A stretch of 64,000 bases of DNA from Rhypophila decipiens (GCA_033297075.1 MU858169.1:1-64000), one strand, 5' to 3'. Shown: positions 47,729 through 59,167, counted from the first letter of the stretch. Notes: generated from the letters alone by a model not told the origin. A program made the numbers and translations.

Positions 47729-49640
47729 ATGGCAGCCGTGCCACAGGACATGGTTGTGTTCGAAAGTGGCCAGACGAGTACTCAACCGGAAGCGGCCATG
47801 GCCGGTCCTTCGCATGTCGGGACCGATCAACGGCAACACCGTTGTCTGCTGTCTCTCGACGGAGGCGGTGTCCGCGGTCTTTCGGCCCTAATAATCCTCA
47901 ACAATATTATGTTACAAGTGAACATCGAGCGGAAGAAGAAACGGCGTGAGTTGGAGTTGAAGCCGTGCGATGTTTTCGATCTCATTGGGGGCACCAGCAC
48001 TGGAGGGTGAGTTCAAATATTTCTTTTCTTTTAGTTCTTTCTAGCGGAAACCCTATCACATATTATGACGTCTCATGGGAGCTAACACCCCCCCCCCCCC
48101 CCGACAGGTTGATCGCCATAATGCTCGGTCGGCTGCGTATGGACGTCGAAAGCTGCCTCAAAAGATACTACCAGTTCATCCCAGACGTGTTTCAAGTTAG
48201 GGCTTCGAACCCGTTGAGAGCCCCAATCACCTTGTTGGGCATAATCAGGCCTCTCTACGACTCCAAGAGATTGGAGAAATTTATCCTCGACACGGTTGCC
48301 GCACGTGAGGGTAAGGTTGATGGAGAGGGTAAGCCTGATCGAAAGCTTGCTGCAAAGGTTTTTCTCCAAGAAGCTCGGCCTGACTGTCGAGTGTGAGTCC
48401 CACTCTTTCAATGCCACTAGAGATAATAGCAAGACCGAGATGTCTAATTCATACGAGCTTGAGACAGATTCGTCTGCGCCACGGCCGGCGAAGATTCCAG
48501 TACCTCTCTACTTAGAAACTACCTTAACACGTCACACACCGAAGCCGTCCATCCTACCATCGCTCAAGCGGCTCTCGCGACAACCGCAGCCCCGACCTTT
48601 TTTTACGAGGCGAAGATACCCATCGTCGGCACCGAAGGCAAAAACTTGAAATTCTTACGTTTCGTTGACGGAGCGCTAAAAGCAAACAACCCCGTCGAGC
48701 AGGTCAAAAAGGAGGCCGACGTGCTCTGGCCCAAGCCGGAACAGCCCGAAGGTTCGGGGCCTACACAGTATTTTGTGGACTGTCTCGTCTCGATCGGCAC
48801 CGGTGTTGGTCAGCCGCAGGAGACGAGCAGTGGTGTTTCGCAATTTCTAAAGGCGCTTGTAAAAATCGCCACAGAGACGGAAGACACGGCTACGGATTTC
48901 CGCGATAGGTGGGACTTGAACCTGGAAGAACGCCCCGACTCCAAGTCCAAGTATTTTCGGTTCAGTGTCGTGCGGGGGCTAAATACTATGGCTATTGATG
49001 CGCAGAACCCTGAAGCCAAGGTCAATACCTTGACGTTGAGTTATGTGAAAGATAAGAAGGTGAAGAAAAGCATCGATGAATGCGCAGCGATGTTAACGAA
49101 TAAACCACTTAATCCTGATGGAGTCGGTATGTCCATGTTCTTTTTCTTCTTCAAATTTCTTCAGCGTGTCAAATCCGCAAGAGCTGAGACTTTGACTAAA
49201 ACCCAAAAGTGTCTTTGATTGAGACTGGACAGAGCGCCCTGAAAAAAGAGCAGTTCACAATCGCCTTTAAAAAGTTCTTCCAAGCCGATGAACTGGTTCA
49301 TCGCCATAATCCAGACAAGTTGGACAAAGCTCGCTACGTGGCGGTTAATCTGGGCATGGCAGAGTCTTGGATCGGGATGGCGGAAGCTGAGTTAGGCCAA
49401 GAAGACGCGGATATAGAAGCAATTAGGTCTATCGGGAAACTTCTTGAAGGGGCATGCAACCGTATTGAATATGCCAAGAAGCCGGAAAAACCGTCCATGA
49501 CAGAACAAGATCCTAATATGAATGCTCAAAGAGACGTTATATCACGGCTTGGGGGAACTATCGAGGGGGCTAGGCGCGAGTTGGAGCAAGTTGTCAGAGA
49601 TCTGAGGACTGAGATCAAGTTGATCCGCCGAATAGACTAA
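47729..49640 (+). CDS. Patatin-like phospholipase
   Basis: Exons 47729-48006, 48108-48392, 48468-49126 and 49210-49640 give 550 residues with agreeing phases. The catalytic dyad is clear. The oxyanion motif is DGGGVRG at residues 44-50, the nucleophile Ser90 lies in GTSTGG (codons split by intron 1), and Asp255 lies in VDGALKANNP. This is the patatin/iPLA2 arrangement, an acyl-ester hydrolase acting on phospholipids. The C-terminal 140 residues are helical with ADELVHRHNPDKLDKARY and AMAEAEL-like patterns, possibly degenerate TPR-type repeats. Many fungal patatins are the effector part of NLR-like proteins, but no nucleotide-binding domain is present here. Intron 1 contains a run of 15 C just before its acceptor. 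Confidence 0.92.
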
Positions 49641-49954
49641 GCATGCAAAGAAAAACGGTCCATTCACCTCCCCAAACTCCGAGTCATTGATGGAGCACAG
49701 CAAAACGTCTGCGCAAGGTCCATGGACACCGAATTCATACTAAACGCTTCATATACTTTCACATAGCTTCCGTATGTACACCTCTGGGAGTATGTATGAT
49801 ATGCAACAGTGTTGATACAAATAAACCTGCAACTTGAAATCTAAATTATCCGTCCTCATTTACCCGGCCCCAAAAGAACTTGAACTGGCGCTTCTCTCGC
49901 TCGTCTACCTATCATAGACAACCAAGCCTGGACCAAAAACGCCGGCCTTCAAAA
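49641..49954. other. Intergenic between convergent genes
   Basis: Short 3' region between the patatin gene and the small minus-strand gene. No feature seen. Confidence 0.5.
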
Positions 49955-50521
49955 TCACCACCACATATCCGGATCCTGTTGCATCTCCGACCGCATAGGA
50001 GGCGCCAGACTCTTCAACACGGCCGAATTCCTCTCGACCCGCGAGTTGGTACCCGCCCTGCGCAAAGAATCCAACTTTTCCACCAACCGAACCCGATTCC
50101 ACAATCTCCGAACATGAAGCTGCTTGACCGCTCCTCCATCATCATCATTATTCCGTCCCCCATCATAACCCGAACCCTCGGCAGAATCAGGAACCCTCTC
50201 AAAAAGAATCATACTCTCGGCCCAGAGCGCAGCGTACTCGTCGTGGGAGTCCATAAAGGTAAAGGTCACGCTGTCCTCGTCGTCGGGCAGGCGGCAGGTG
50301 ATGAACCAGGTTATGAAGCTCGGCAGGGCGAGGGTGACTTGTTTCTCGCGCACGAGGAGCTTGGCGTGCCGTCTGTAGCCGGGGATCGGCTGGGCGTGCT
50401 CCGGTCGGTTGTCTTCTGAGTTGAGGTAGGATGCGTAGGCTGTTGCTACGGCTCGGTGGGAGAAGGTCAGGCTTATGCGGTCGTCTGTTACGGAGACGTC
50501 GACTGAGACTAGGTTTTTCAT
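49955..50521 (-). CDS. Uncharacterised 188-residue protein
   Basis: The ATG at 50521 (MKNLVSVDVSVTDDRISLTF) follows an AT-rich leader, ACAACAAATAATTACAAA, and is preferred over an in-frame Met at 50683, which would add a low-complexity Gln/Thr/Asn-rich extension. The protein is a single exon with alternating strands (VTLALPSFITWFITC, DEDSVTFTFMD) followed by an Asp/Gly linker and a helical basic end. I do not recognise the family. It is convergent with the patatin gene. Confidence 0.6.
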   Translation of the reverse strand: MKNLVSVDVSVTDDRISLTFSHRAVATAYASYLNSEDNRPEHAQPIPGYRRHAKLLVREKQVTLALPSFITWFITCRLPDDEDSVTFTFMDSHDEYAALWAESMILFERVPDSAEGSGYDGGRNNDDDGGAVKQLHVRRLWNRVRLVEKLDSLRRAGTNSRVERNSAVLKSLAPPMRSEMQQDPDMWW

Positions 50522-52947
50522 TTTGTAATTATTTGTTGTTGTTGCCGTGTTTCGCCTCTGGAGACGGGGACTGGTAAAGGTTGGTTGCTCTTGCTTGTGA
50601 GCTCTTTCGTTGTGTCTTGCTTGTGTTGTGGTTGACTGGCGGTGAAGGTTTGTTGCGGGGTTTCTTTGCTGGCCGTAAGGCAAGTGTGGTTTGTGATGGT
50701 TGATTGAAAGTGAAAACTTTGATTGTTTTTCGACGTCAGACTTTCGCAGAAAGAGACGTTGATATACGAGAGACTTGATTTCAAACTGCCGGTCTGCGAG
50801 ATGAGGTCAGGCCTCGACGCGCCTTGATACGGGAAGCAGGTATGATTCACACGCGCGACACCTCACTTCCACCGCCCTATCGCTGTGCTTTGCTGGAGAG
50901 CTGGCGGTCGGTGGTGGGTTGAAAACAGCTCTGCATGAAGCTGCTCAGCTCGACCAATCGTCGGCGTACAGTTGGTCGAGCTCTCCCCCTCACCACGTCT
51001 TGCCTGCATATTCAAACCCACTCGTGGCGCACAACCAGCCAGTGGTTATGCGGCTCCTCGATCGCACTATGCTTTTCTCGTCCCTAGTCTTGAACACGAT
51101 CTCTTTTGTCGGTGTTTTATCAGGGCAAAAATAGACAGCTAATGGAGGGTCATTTTGGGCGACAACTCGAGGGACTGATATCCCGAAGTCGACCCGACCA
51201 CTCAATCGGGCACTGTTTCTTGGCTGCCGCCCTGCTGCCCCGACAATCCAAATCTGTTCCCGATTTCTAGTTTGGGACTAGTCTGTCTTGGCTTGAATAG
51301 GGGTATCAACACCCATCCATTGACTGAAGATAGGACGCTGAACACTTGGAGAACGCAACCTTCAAGGTGATCTGCTTATAAAATGAAAAGAGGCATCGGG
51401 TGATCTAGAGGTGAAAAAGTAGAGGGCTTGGACGAGATAATGGCGGATTTGGATGAACCGAATGTAGTTGGCGTGCATAGGCCCTTAAGGCTCAGTGCCT
51501 CCGGGCGAAATAAATTCCATTCATCCATCCATACATCAACCAGACAATGGGTTGGGCGAAAAGAAGAGAAGTTGACAGATGAGGATCTTGTATTGTTCTG
51601 ATGGTAGTCAGTAGGATGTTAACTGCTGTTTTCCGGGCTTTCTTGTTCGATCACACTGTCCTGGCTTATCAAGCAACTCCTGAATCCTATTTGCCACGGC
51701 AAGACGAGCCTCCAGGCCGATGTGTTTTGTTTGGGTGTGGTCGTCGATGTGCATGGATTAGCTCTCACATCGACGAGAAGAACACGGGTGTATTCAAAGG
51801 ATTGATCTTTACATGCATGGTTGTGTTTTATCAACAGAGCTCAAGTGTTGGAAACCCATACCCAGGGTCTATTGTGGGATAGAATGATGCAACTAAGCTG
51901 CAGAGAATGATGATAGATAGACACATGCAATGCCTAGTAGCTTGATAGCATACCTACCTTCGATCGATTCAATCACGATTGCCTGGGTGGGTCATGTGGA
52001 AATACCGTTCCTTTAGAAGGAGTGGCGTTTACCGTGTCACATGGGATTGTTCAAAACCTGAAATGTGAGAATGCCTGTTGAGAATACCATAGGTCTGCAT
52101 ATCCCAATCCATGTGGTCGATTTCAACGTCTCTGTCGAGTTAATGGCCGGGAATTAGCATAAACGAAGTAAGAGCTTAAATGTACCGCGAACAGAGAGAT
52201 ATGCATGTTGAGAATAACGGAGGCCCGAAATTCTAGGATTATAACACATGGGATTTCCCAGCCGATGCGATCGATTTCTTGCATTCCGCCTATGTCCTAG
52301 GGAAGACCGGATAATAAGATCCAACACACGGGAGCTTGAAAGGTACACGCCTTGAAGGACCGTCCTTTTTGCTGGTGTTGTTTACAATAAAGCGCCCGTT
52401 TTTGACATGCTTGTCGGAAACGTCTGAAGCCAAAACCAAGTAGGGTACGTTAGTCCAAGGAACGAGAGCCTCGAGAGCCGCGCTCCGTTGTCTGTTGAGG
52501 ACGGCGTTGCGCCATAGCTCATGTGACTCCCGTTAGACTGTTATCCGTTAGGTAAGTTCTGTTACGAGTTGATGTGGCGGCGAAGGTTCTGCTCTTCTTC
52601 CATGTACTGCCGTTGTGACGTACCCGATCCTTCTTGACTCACTCCCATTCCCTTGATGACGTGTGGGCCCAGGCCGGCGACAAAAGAACATGACCTAGTG
52701 ACCTGAGTTTTGAGGGTATGACACATCTTTATTTGGAACATCGTCAACGACTCAACGGGGTGCAGTTGGCGTTTTTGGACTTTGCAATGGGTATTGTGGC
52801 TTCAACGACTGACCCTAATGATGCGGTGGCAGCTACTAGCCTTTCGGTGTACTCAACAGGAGGAAGCAGCAATAGAGTCAAGTATATGCATGGATCGTCA
52901 AGGATGGGCTAAGTATACATTCTAGAACCTTACACTGCTCTTTAGTC
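50522..52947. other. Intergenic
   Basis: About 2.4 kb without a convincing frame, tRNA or repeat. Confidence 0.45.
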
Positions 52948-53637
52948 CTAAAGTACAAAGACGGCACCGATAGTGGCAGCTGCAAGGACGCTTAGCAGAG
53001 CCATACCATGCTGGATACCTGCGGTCCCTGCGGAAGTTGGGACGGTAGACACGCCAGATGCTATTGCTCCAGTTTCTGTAGCAGACTGTGTCGGGGTAGC
53101 TGTAGCTGGTCCATCGCAGTGCCAGTGGTCACCGTGGGCAACGCAGCCGACAGACCCGGTGGGACTGGGCTTGATGGCGGCATCGTCATCGTGGTCATCG
53201 TGGTCGTCGTCGTGATGTTCGTGATCATCATCGTGATCTTCGTGGTCGTCGTGGTCATGATCGTGATCTGGGTGAGCGGGCGCGGATGTGACGGCTGGTG
53301 GCGGAGTAGTGAGCCTCGATCTCAATAAAGTCGACGGGGAGACCGTTATTGACGTCACGCGCGGTCCATCGCAGTGCCTTGACGTAGGGGGCGCGGCTGT
53401 TAGTCTCGATTTCTCGTGGAGGCGTTACCCGCCTGCCGGTAGACGCTCCCGTGGGACGGGCTCGGTTTCAAACTGTCAGGCAGATCGGCTAACTTACCAG
53501 TGGTCGCCGTGTGCTTCACATCCGACGGACTGGGTAGGTGAAGGTGCCAGGCTGGCGGTGCCAACCGAGCCTTGGCCAAGCGCGAGCGGCAGGAGGCCGA
53601 CGAGCAGAGTGATACAAGCCTGGGAAGCGGTCTTCAT
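52948..53637 (-). CDS. His/Asp-rich GPI-anchored putative metal-binding surface protein
   Basis: Two exons, 53637-53498 and 53377-52948, flank a 120-nt intron with a GACTAAC branch site and give 189 residues. A signal peptide (CITLLVGLLPLALG) is followed by a module GCEAHGDHWHCDGP, then a linker and a stretch of about 30 residues made almost only of Asp and His, then a second module GCVAHGDHWHCDGP. A Thr/Ser-rich region and a hydrophobic end (ALLSVLAAATIGAVFVL) fit a GPI signal. The Cys/His content suggests zinc or another divalent metal. It is not recognisably Pra1/Aspf2, but it is divergently placed to the ZIP transporter and shares its Cys-x8-Cys module. Probable role: extracellular zinc capture or buffering. 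Confidence 0.82.
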
Positions 53638-53894
53638 CTTGTCGGAATGGCAACTTATGGTTCGGCTTTCTCAGCTTGATGGGCTTGATGGGCTTGATGG
53701 GCTGGCTGGAGAGAGACGAGTGACAAGGGCAGAACAGAGAACGGGTGGCTTGCATGAAGAATTTAAGCGTTGATGAATAACCGAAAGTTGCCTGTAAGCC
53801 TCCTCCACCCGAGCCGACCCGTCGGGATGCATCCTGATATTGTGCGCTGCTCGTCCTGGCATGGCGACGGGGCCTATAACTCGGTTCGCCATGG

Positions 53895-53905
53895 ACCTTG
53901 ACGGC
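53895..53905 (+). promoter_or_regulatory. ZRE-like site 1
   Basis: ACCTTGACGGC matches 9 of 11 positions of ACCTTNAAGGT. It lies 258 bp upstream of the His/Asp-rich gene. Confidence 0.25.
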
Positions 53906-54458
53906 TTCAATCGTCACAATGCCAAGGCAGACTCGCTTCCAGGTGCTCCTAGAATTGATAGCTGCGTTGCAAGGGAGAGGAACCAGTGGGTATACAATGA
54001 TCGGCGATCAACGGCAGCAGACGCATGTTTGTTCTTTTGTGTGGTGGGCTCATCATCCATAAGCCGATGGATCCTTTCATAGCTTGGAAGCGCGTGGGAT
54101 TTTCGCATGGCAGCCAATATCATCTCCGTCTTGTCACACAACATGTGGCCGGGACTCGGCGGCCATTCACGCAAATTACAATGATTGTCACTGCTAGAAA
54201 TCCATACGTAAGGCCCGTAAAGGTTCTTTTTGTGGAGCTCCAACGAGGAATATGCCGGTCGCCTATCACGGACTTGGCAGGTGTAACTTGATGTCCAGCG
54301 CGGAAAGCGTGGATGGACCCATCCGATGATGTCTTAGACTCCACTCTCGGTTCGGCGCCAAGACCCCGCCCAGAGAAAATTCGGAAGAAAAAGGGGCGGG
54401 CTGACAAGTGCCAAGAGGCGTCTTGGTTGGCTGCACAATCAATAGGCGGCATGGCGTG

Positions 54459-54469
54459 GCCCTCAAGGT
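54459..54469 (+). promoter_or_regulatory. ZRE-like site 2
   Basis: GCCCTCAAGGT matches the yeast Zap1 element ACCYTNAAGGT at 10 of 11 positions. It lies about 490 bp upstream of the ZIP start codon. Confidence 0.35.
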
Positions 54470-54476
54470 TCTCAGG

Positions 54477-54487
54477 GCCATCAAGGT
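54477..54487 (+). promoter_or_regulatory. ZRE-like site 3
   Basis: GCCATCAAGGT lies 18 bp after site 2 in the same orientation and shares its AAGGT half. It matches 9 of 11 positions. Confidence 0.3.
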
Positions 54488-54961
54488 TCACCCGACTGCG
54501 ACTACCAGTCGGTCCAGTCTGCCACTCGATCCAATCGAGATGGATTTCTGCCAGATTGCGCACATTTCGTCCCCAATGCAATTCATCCCACTGTTTCCAC
54601 TGTGCCCACGTCCATGACTGCGACAAGGATCCCACGGTCATAACCCCCCCGCTGCTCCTCCTCAATGCTGATTTTCTTCCATCGAGGTTCTCAGCTTGTC
54701 ACTCTTCCAGCCCCTGCCACCGAACAATCCATCATTTTTAAGAAGACCATAACCCCTCGCATTCCCACCACCGGCCCGTTCCGTTGGATGTACTTTTGAT
54801 ATCCATTTCCACTAACCGGGACAGCATTTTGGTCATTCTGGAATTGTTTCATATTTATTTATAATTAAAGTGGTGACCGTTCGACCAAGTGCCCCATAGC
54901 ATCATCAGGGGCGTAGCGCCATTTTATTTCGTCATCGTTCTATCCCATATCAACATCAAGA

Positions 54962-56664
54962 ATGGTCCACATCGGACAGACGGTCAGCCTCTATGGCTTG
55001 TTTGGCCTCGCCATACTCGGATCTGTCAACGGCCACCCGCACCCGACGCCAGAAGAAATAACCGATTGCCACCTGGAGGATTCTCAAATGTGAGCTTCCT
55101 ACTCTCAACCGTCATACATCTTACCTTGTTCTGGAAGCTGACGATTATTCAGACATTGTGTGGCTGGCTCAGAGGAGTACATTGTCAAGTTCACTCCCAG
55201 CTCCCCCAACGACATTCCAACGTCCTTCAGTGGCTGCCATGAGCATGGTGCCTCATTGTGAGTTCCCAAAGTACATGTCGACCCACCTGTCGACCTCCTT
55301 GCTGACGCATCCATCAGATTTTGCCAAGGGCCAGATGGTTCAGATGTCTCGGTAGTTGTGGCGCACGATCATGACCATGAGGACGACCATGAGCATGAGC
55401 ATGAAGAAGACCACGACCATGAGGACGACCATGAAGGTCATGAGCACGGCGATGAGGAAGCCGGCACCGAAGTTGAAGAGTCCACTGAAGGCCTCAGCTG
55501 CCACTTCCATGCTGGAGTAGAGTAAGTACATTCGATCATTCTTCCATTTCGTCACAGTGACTTACACATATCAACAGACACTGCACTGGTGGAGACGCAG
55601 AAACCAGACAAAACACCTGCTCGCGCGTCCAACGTGACTACAACATCCCTCTCCGGATTGGGCTCATTTTCGCCATGCTTGCTACCAGCACGCTCGGCGT
55701 CTATCTTCCCATATTCGCAGTCTCCTTCATGAGGCCGGAGCACATCGTCTTCACAGTCCTGCGGCAGTTCGGCACCGGTGTCATCATCTCAACTGCGTTC
55801 GTCCACCTCTTCACGCACGCGAACCTGATGTTCCAAAACGAATGTCTCGGAGACAGAATCCAATATGAGTCGACGGCGGCCGTGCTTCTTATGGCAGGTC
55901 TCTTCTTGTCTTTCATGATCGAGTATGCCGGTGTGCGTCTGGTTCAGTGGCACCGCGCCAAGTCGGCCTCTAAGAGCGTCGAGGACTCGTCAGATGGAGC
56001 TTCCCTGCAGAAGGTGAACACGTTGAGCGCGGAGATGATTAACATTTATGTTCTCGAGGCGGGCATCATATTCCATTCGTTCCTCATTGGCCTCACCCTT
56101 GTGGTATCGGGAGATGCCTTCTTTATCACCCTGTTCATCGTTGTCGTCTTCCATCAGTTCTTTGAGGGACTTGCTCTGGGCACACGCATTGCTGCGCTGG
56201 GACTCACACCTCGTGCTGCACTTCCATTGCCCGGGACCGGACACAGCCATGGGCATCACCATGACCACGTTCAGGTGACGCATAAAGAGTCCTCTCCAGT
56301 GATTGAACAATCACCATCAGAGAGGACTCTGAGCAACGAGAGCGAGGTGACACCGACGGTATCGTTCACCAAGAAGGTTATCCTCGCGGCCTTGTTTGCT
56401 TTCGTCACACCAGCGGGCATGGCTCTTGGCACCGGGATCCTGGGTCACTTCAACGGAAATAATCCGGCCACGCTGATCGCCATCGGCACTTTGGATGCTT
56501 TCTCGGCTGGTATTCTCGTGTGGGTTGGCGTCGTCGAGATGTGGGCTCAAGACTGGATGTTGGGTGGCGAGCTGACCAACGCACGCCCCGTCAAGACAAT
56601 CCTAGGACTAGGAGGGTTGATCATGGGTATGACCTTGATGAGCTTGCTAGGGAAATGGGCTTGA
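54962..56664 (+). CDS. ZIP-family zinc transporter with a Cys/His-rich extracellular head
   Basis: Exons 54962-55089, 55153-55257, 55318-55521 and 55578-56664 give 507 residues. All three introns are phase 2. Signal peptide: LYGLFGLAILGSVNG. The head has three modules, DCHLEDSQIHCVAG, GCHEHGASLFCQGP and SCHFHAGVEHCTGG, with a His/Asp/Glu-rich stretch between the second and third. The membrane part begins PLRIGLIFAMLATSTLGVYL and includes ISTAFVHLF, the TM4 signature IIFHSFLIGLTL and the TM5 signature FHQFFEGLALG. The cytosolic loop has a His cluster (HSHGHHHDH). This is the architecture of fungal high-affinity plasma-membrane zinc importers such as ZrfC and Zrt1. Induction by low zinc and alkaline pH is likely by analogy. 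Confidence 0.94.
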
Positions 56665-57340
56665 TTTCTTTTCTTTGTTTTGGCTTTTAGGGCGTTTTGG
56701 AGTTTTTGGAAAAGCACACAGTGCGCCATAGCGTGGGTCTGCTTTTTTTACATGATACCAACTAGTTGGATATGTCTGTGCCTGGCAGACAGGGTTATGA
56801 CTCGGATTTTTATTTTTCTTGTCACTCCGGTCGACATTTGACGGATTATGATTTTGAAGGCATTCCAGACATGGCGGGTGTGTTGATTACGATTCTCATT
56901 GTTGTGAGTTCGCAGATGGATGAAAGCCGAGCGAGGGAGAAATGAAGCAGATAATACCCAAGACAAAACAGATTATGATACAGATTAGATATGCATTGGC
57001 GTTGTATATATGTCATTCCGTGGTGACATATTTGGCTCTTCTTTCGTATCTCCGCATCGTCTTGGTTTTTTTTGGGTGCTACGCTGGATAAATGCCGCCT
57101 GCGGGATGTTTATATCCGAAGCTAGCTGTTCGGACCCCGATCTCGGCACCTGTCAAGCCCGCGGCCAGACCCCTGACGCCCCTGTCACGCTTAGCTAAAC
57201 CTCGGCTGAAAGAGGTTATTTTGGCGACTTTTGGGGGTTGTGCCGACGTAACAATCCGTACCACAGCTAAAGTTTATTTACACGACTCATCAACGCCACG
57301 ACATATCAGTATCAATTGATTGTCACGATAAACAGTCATC
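56665..57340. other. Intergenic
   Basis: 3' region of the ZIP gene and promoter of the hydrolase gene. Nothing else seen. Confidence 0.5.
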
Positions 57341-58836
57341 ATGTCGTCGGCGTATTTTCGCAAGGTGCACCACACCATCAAGTGCGCCCATACGCGAGAG
57401 TATATCTCTGCGACGGCGAATGGGGACTTGGACCGGCCCCAGCTTGCGGTCGTGCAGTATATCCCACTTGATAACGAGAAGCCGCAGCCTGGCGATGTCA
57501 CTTTTATAGCTACACATGCTAATGGGTTTCCCAAGGTGAGCGGTCTTTTTCTCGATTTTCTTGGTCTAATCAAGTTGACTAATTGTGTCTGTCTAGGAAC
57601 TCTATGAGCCGCTGTGGGATGAGATTCATAAACGATCGGCCCAGCACAAGTTTCGCATTCGCGGGATTTGGATCGCTGATGTTTGGAATCAGGGGCAGTC
57701 TGGTGTTTTGAATGAGGGTGTCTTGGGGAATGATCGTGAGTCCTCATTTTCTTTCCATTCATTGATGCATGAGAGATGAGGGACTTCTCAATAGACTTGT
57801 TGTTGAGAACAAGGAGCTGACGAATTTGGCCCAATACAGCCAGCTGGTGGGACCACGCCCGAGATCTGCTCAACCTCATCAACCAGAAGCAAGACCAGAT
57901 GCCGCATCCTCTGGTGGGAATAGGACATAGCTTTGGCGCTACACAGCTGTATGTCTTGTCCATTTCCCAAACCCATCAATCAAATTCTAACATGCTCAAA
58001 CAAAAAGGACAATGCTCTCCCTCCTCCACCCGCGCCTCCTAACCTCCCTAGTCCTAATGGACCCCGTAATGCAACTCCCCAACGCCGGCGTCCGCCCCGC
58101 AATTCCCTCAACCCATCGCCGAGACATCTGGCCTTCTCGGTCCGAAGCATCGGCCAAATTCCACGGCAACAAATTCTACCAGGCTTGGGATCCCCGCGTG
58201 CTTGAGCTCTGGATTGAACATGGCCTACGGGATTTGCCTACCTCTTTGTTTCCCAAAACTGGAGAGAAGGATGAGCGCGTTACGTTGACAACGTCGAAGC
58301 ATCAGGAGTTGTTTACTTTCTTGAGACCGACATATAACCATGTCTCCAAGGCGGAGGTAGGATCGTTGAGGGACAAAGACCCCATTCTGGATGAAGAATT
58401 CGGAAAGGACTGGCCGTTCTATCGCTCTGAACCGTTGGCTGTTTTCAAGAGGTTACCCGAGGTTAGACCTTCTGTGCTGTATATCTTTGGGGGGACTAGC
58501 GATTTATCCACGCCCGAGTTGAGAAAGGCCAAGATGGAGATTACGGGGGCTGGGGTCGGTGGTAGTGGTGGGGCTAAGGAGGGACGGGTGAAAGAGGTTG
58601 TGCTTGAGGGGACGGGGCATTTAGTTGCTATGGAGCGGGTTGGGGATTGCGCGGATGGGATTAGTACATTCTTGGGAGGTGAATTGGGTAGGTGGAGAGA
58701 GGAACGGAGGGACTTTGAGGAGAAGTGGGTTAGGGGGGTTCAGGGGCTTGATAAGGTTACTATTGGGGATAGGTGGAAGAACGAGATTACGCCTGTTAGT
58801 ATGCGCAAGGAGAAGAAGGCCAAGGCTAAGATTTAG
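57341..58836 (+). CDS. Alpha/beta hydrolase with a PTS1-like C-terminus
   Basis: Exons 57341-57535, 57597-57735, 57840-57948 and 58008-58836 give 423 residues, with introns of 61, 104 and 59 nt. The nucleophile elbow is GIGHSFGATQL, followed by SLVLMDPVMQLPNAG. The oxyanion strand is FIATHANGFPK, and the late Asp/His region includes VLYIFGGTSDLS and EGTGHLVAMERV. The last three residues, AKI, are a known PTS1 variant in fungi. The overall layout resembles peroxisomal fungal hydrolases of the Lpx1/AKT2 group. An esterase or lipase activity on peroxisomal metabolites is inferred. The substrate is unknown and nothing nearby indicates a secondary-metabolite cluster. Confidence 0.85.
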
Positions 58837-59167
58837 GAGACACGAGGTCAGTTCTTTCTGGGTGGACTTGGAAAGATCAGGGATGATGATCCTGTCAGAG
58901 GCCGATTAGAATATGTTGGTTTGTGTTTAGAGATGAATGCTAGATTTATAGAACGATAGAAGTTCTGGGCATGATTCATGTGTGGATTTGTCATTCTCGA
59001 ATATTAGAGGTTATGTGTCATCCCAGGCTGAACAGTGAGTTGTAGTCCCCATGCTATAATTACCTAGACTCCTAGATAACGCCCGAGGACCAATATACCC
59101 GACCATGAGCATCGTTGATATTTCTTTCGCAGATCCGCACAAACCTTGAACCGGCCTCCGAGTGTAT
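58837..59167. other. Intergenic between convergent genes
   Basis: 3' ends of the hydrolase and permease genes. No feature seen. Confidence 0.5.

Larger units (their letters stand above)
53638..54961. promoter_or_regulatory. Shared divergent promoter of the zinc pair
   Basis: This is a 1.3-kb region between the two start codons. It contains three sequences close to the yeast zinc-responsive element (ACCTTNAAGGT), listed separately, and four GCCAAG hexamers (53921, 54273 on the minus strand, 54357, 54410), which match the PacC core GCCARG. Near the start of the minus-strand gene are three tandem copies of TTGATGGGC (about 53676-53703). No gene lies within it. Confidence 0.5.

Noticed and set aside
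53061..53258. Possible short-tandem-repeat locus at the Asp/His codons
   Set aside because: It is the coding stretch of the metal-binding protein. No perfect repeat array is present.
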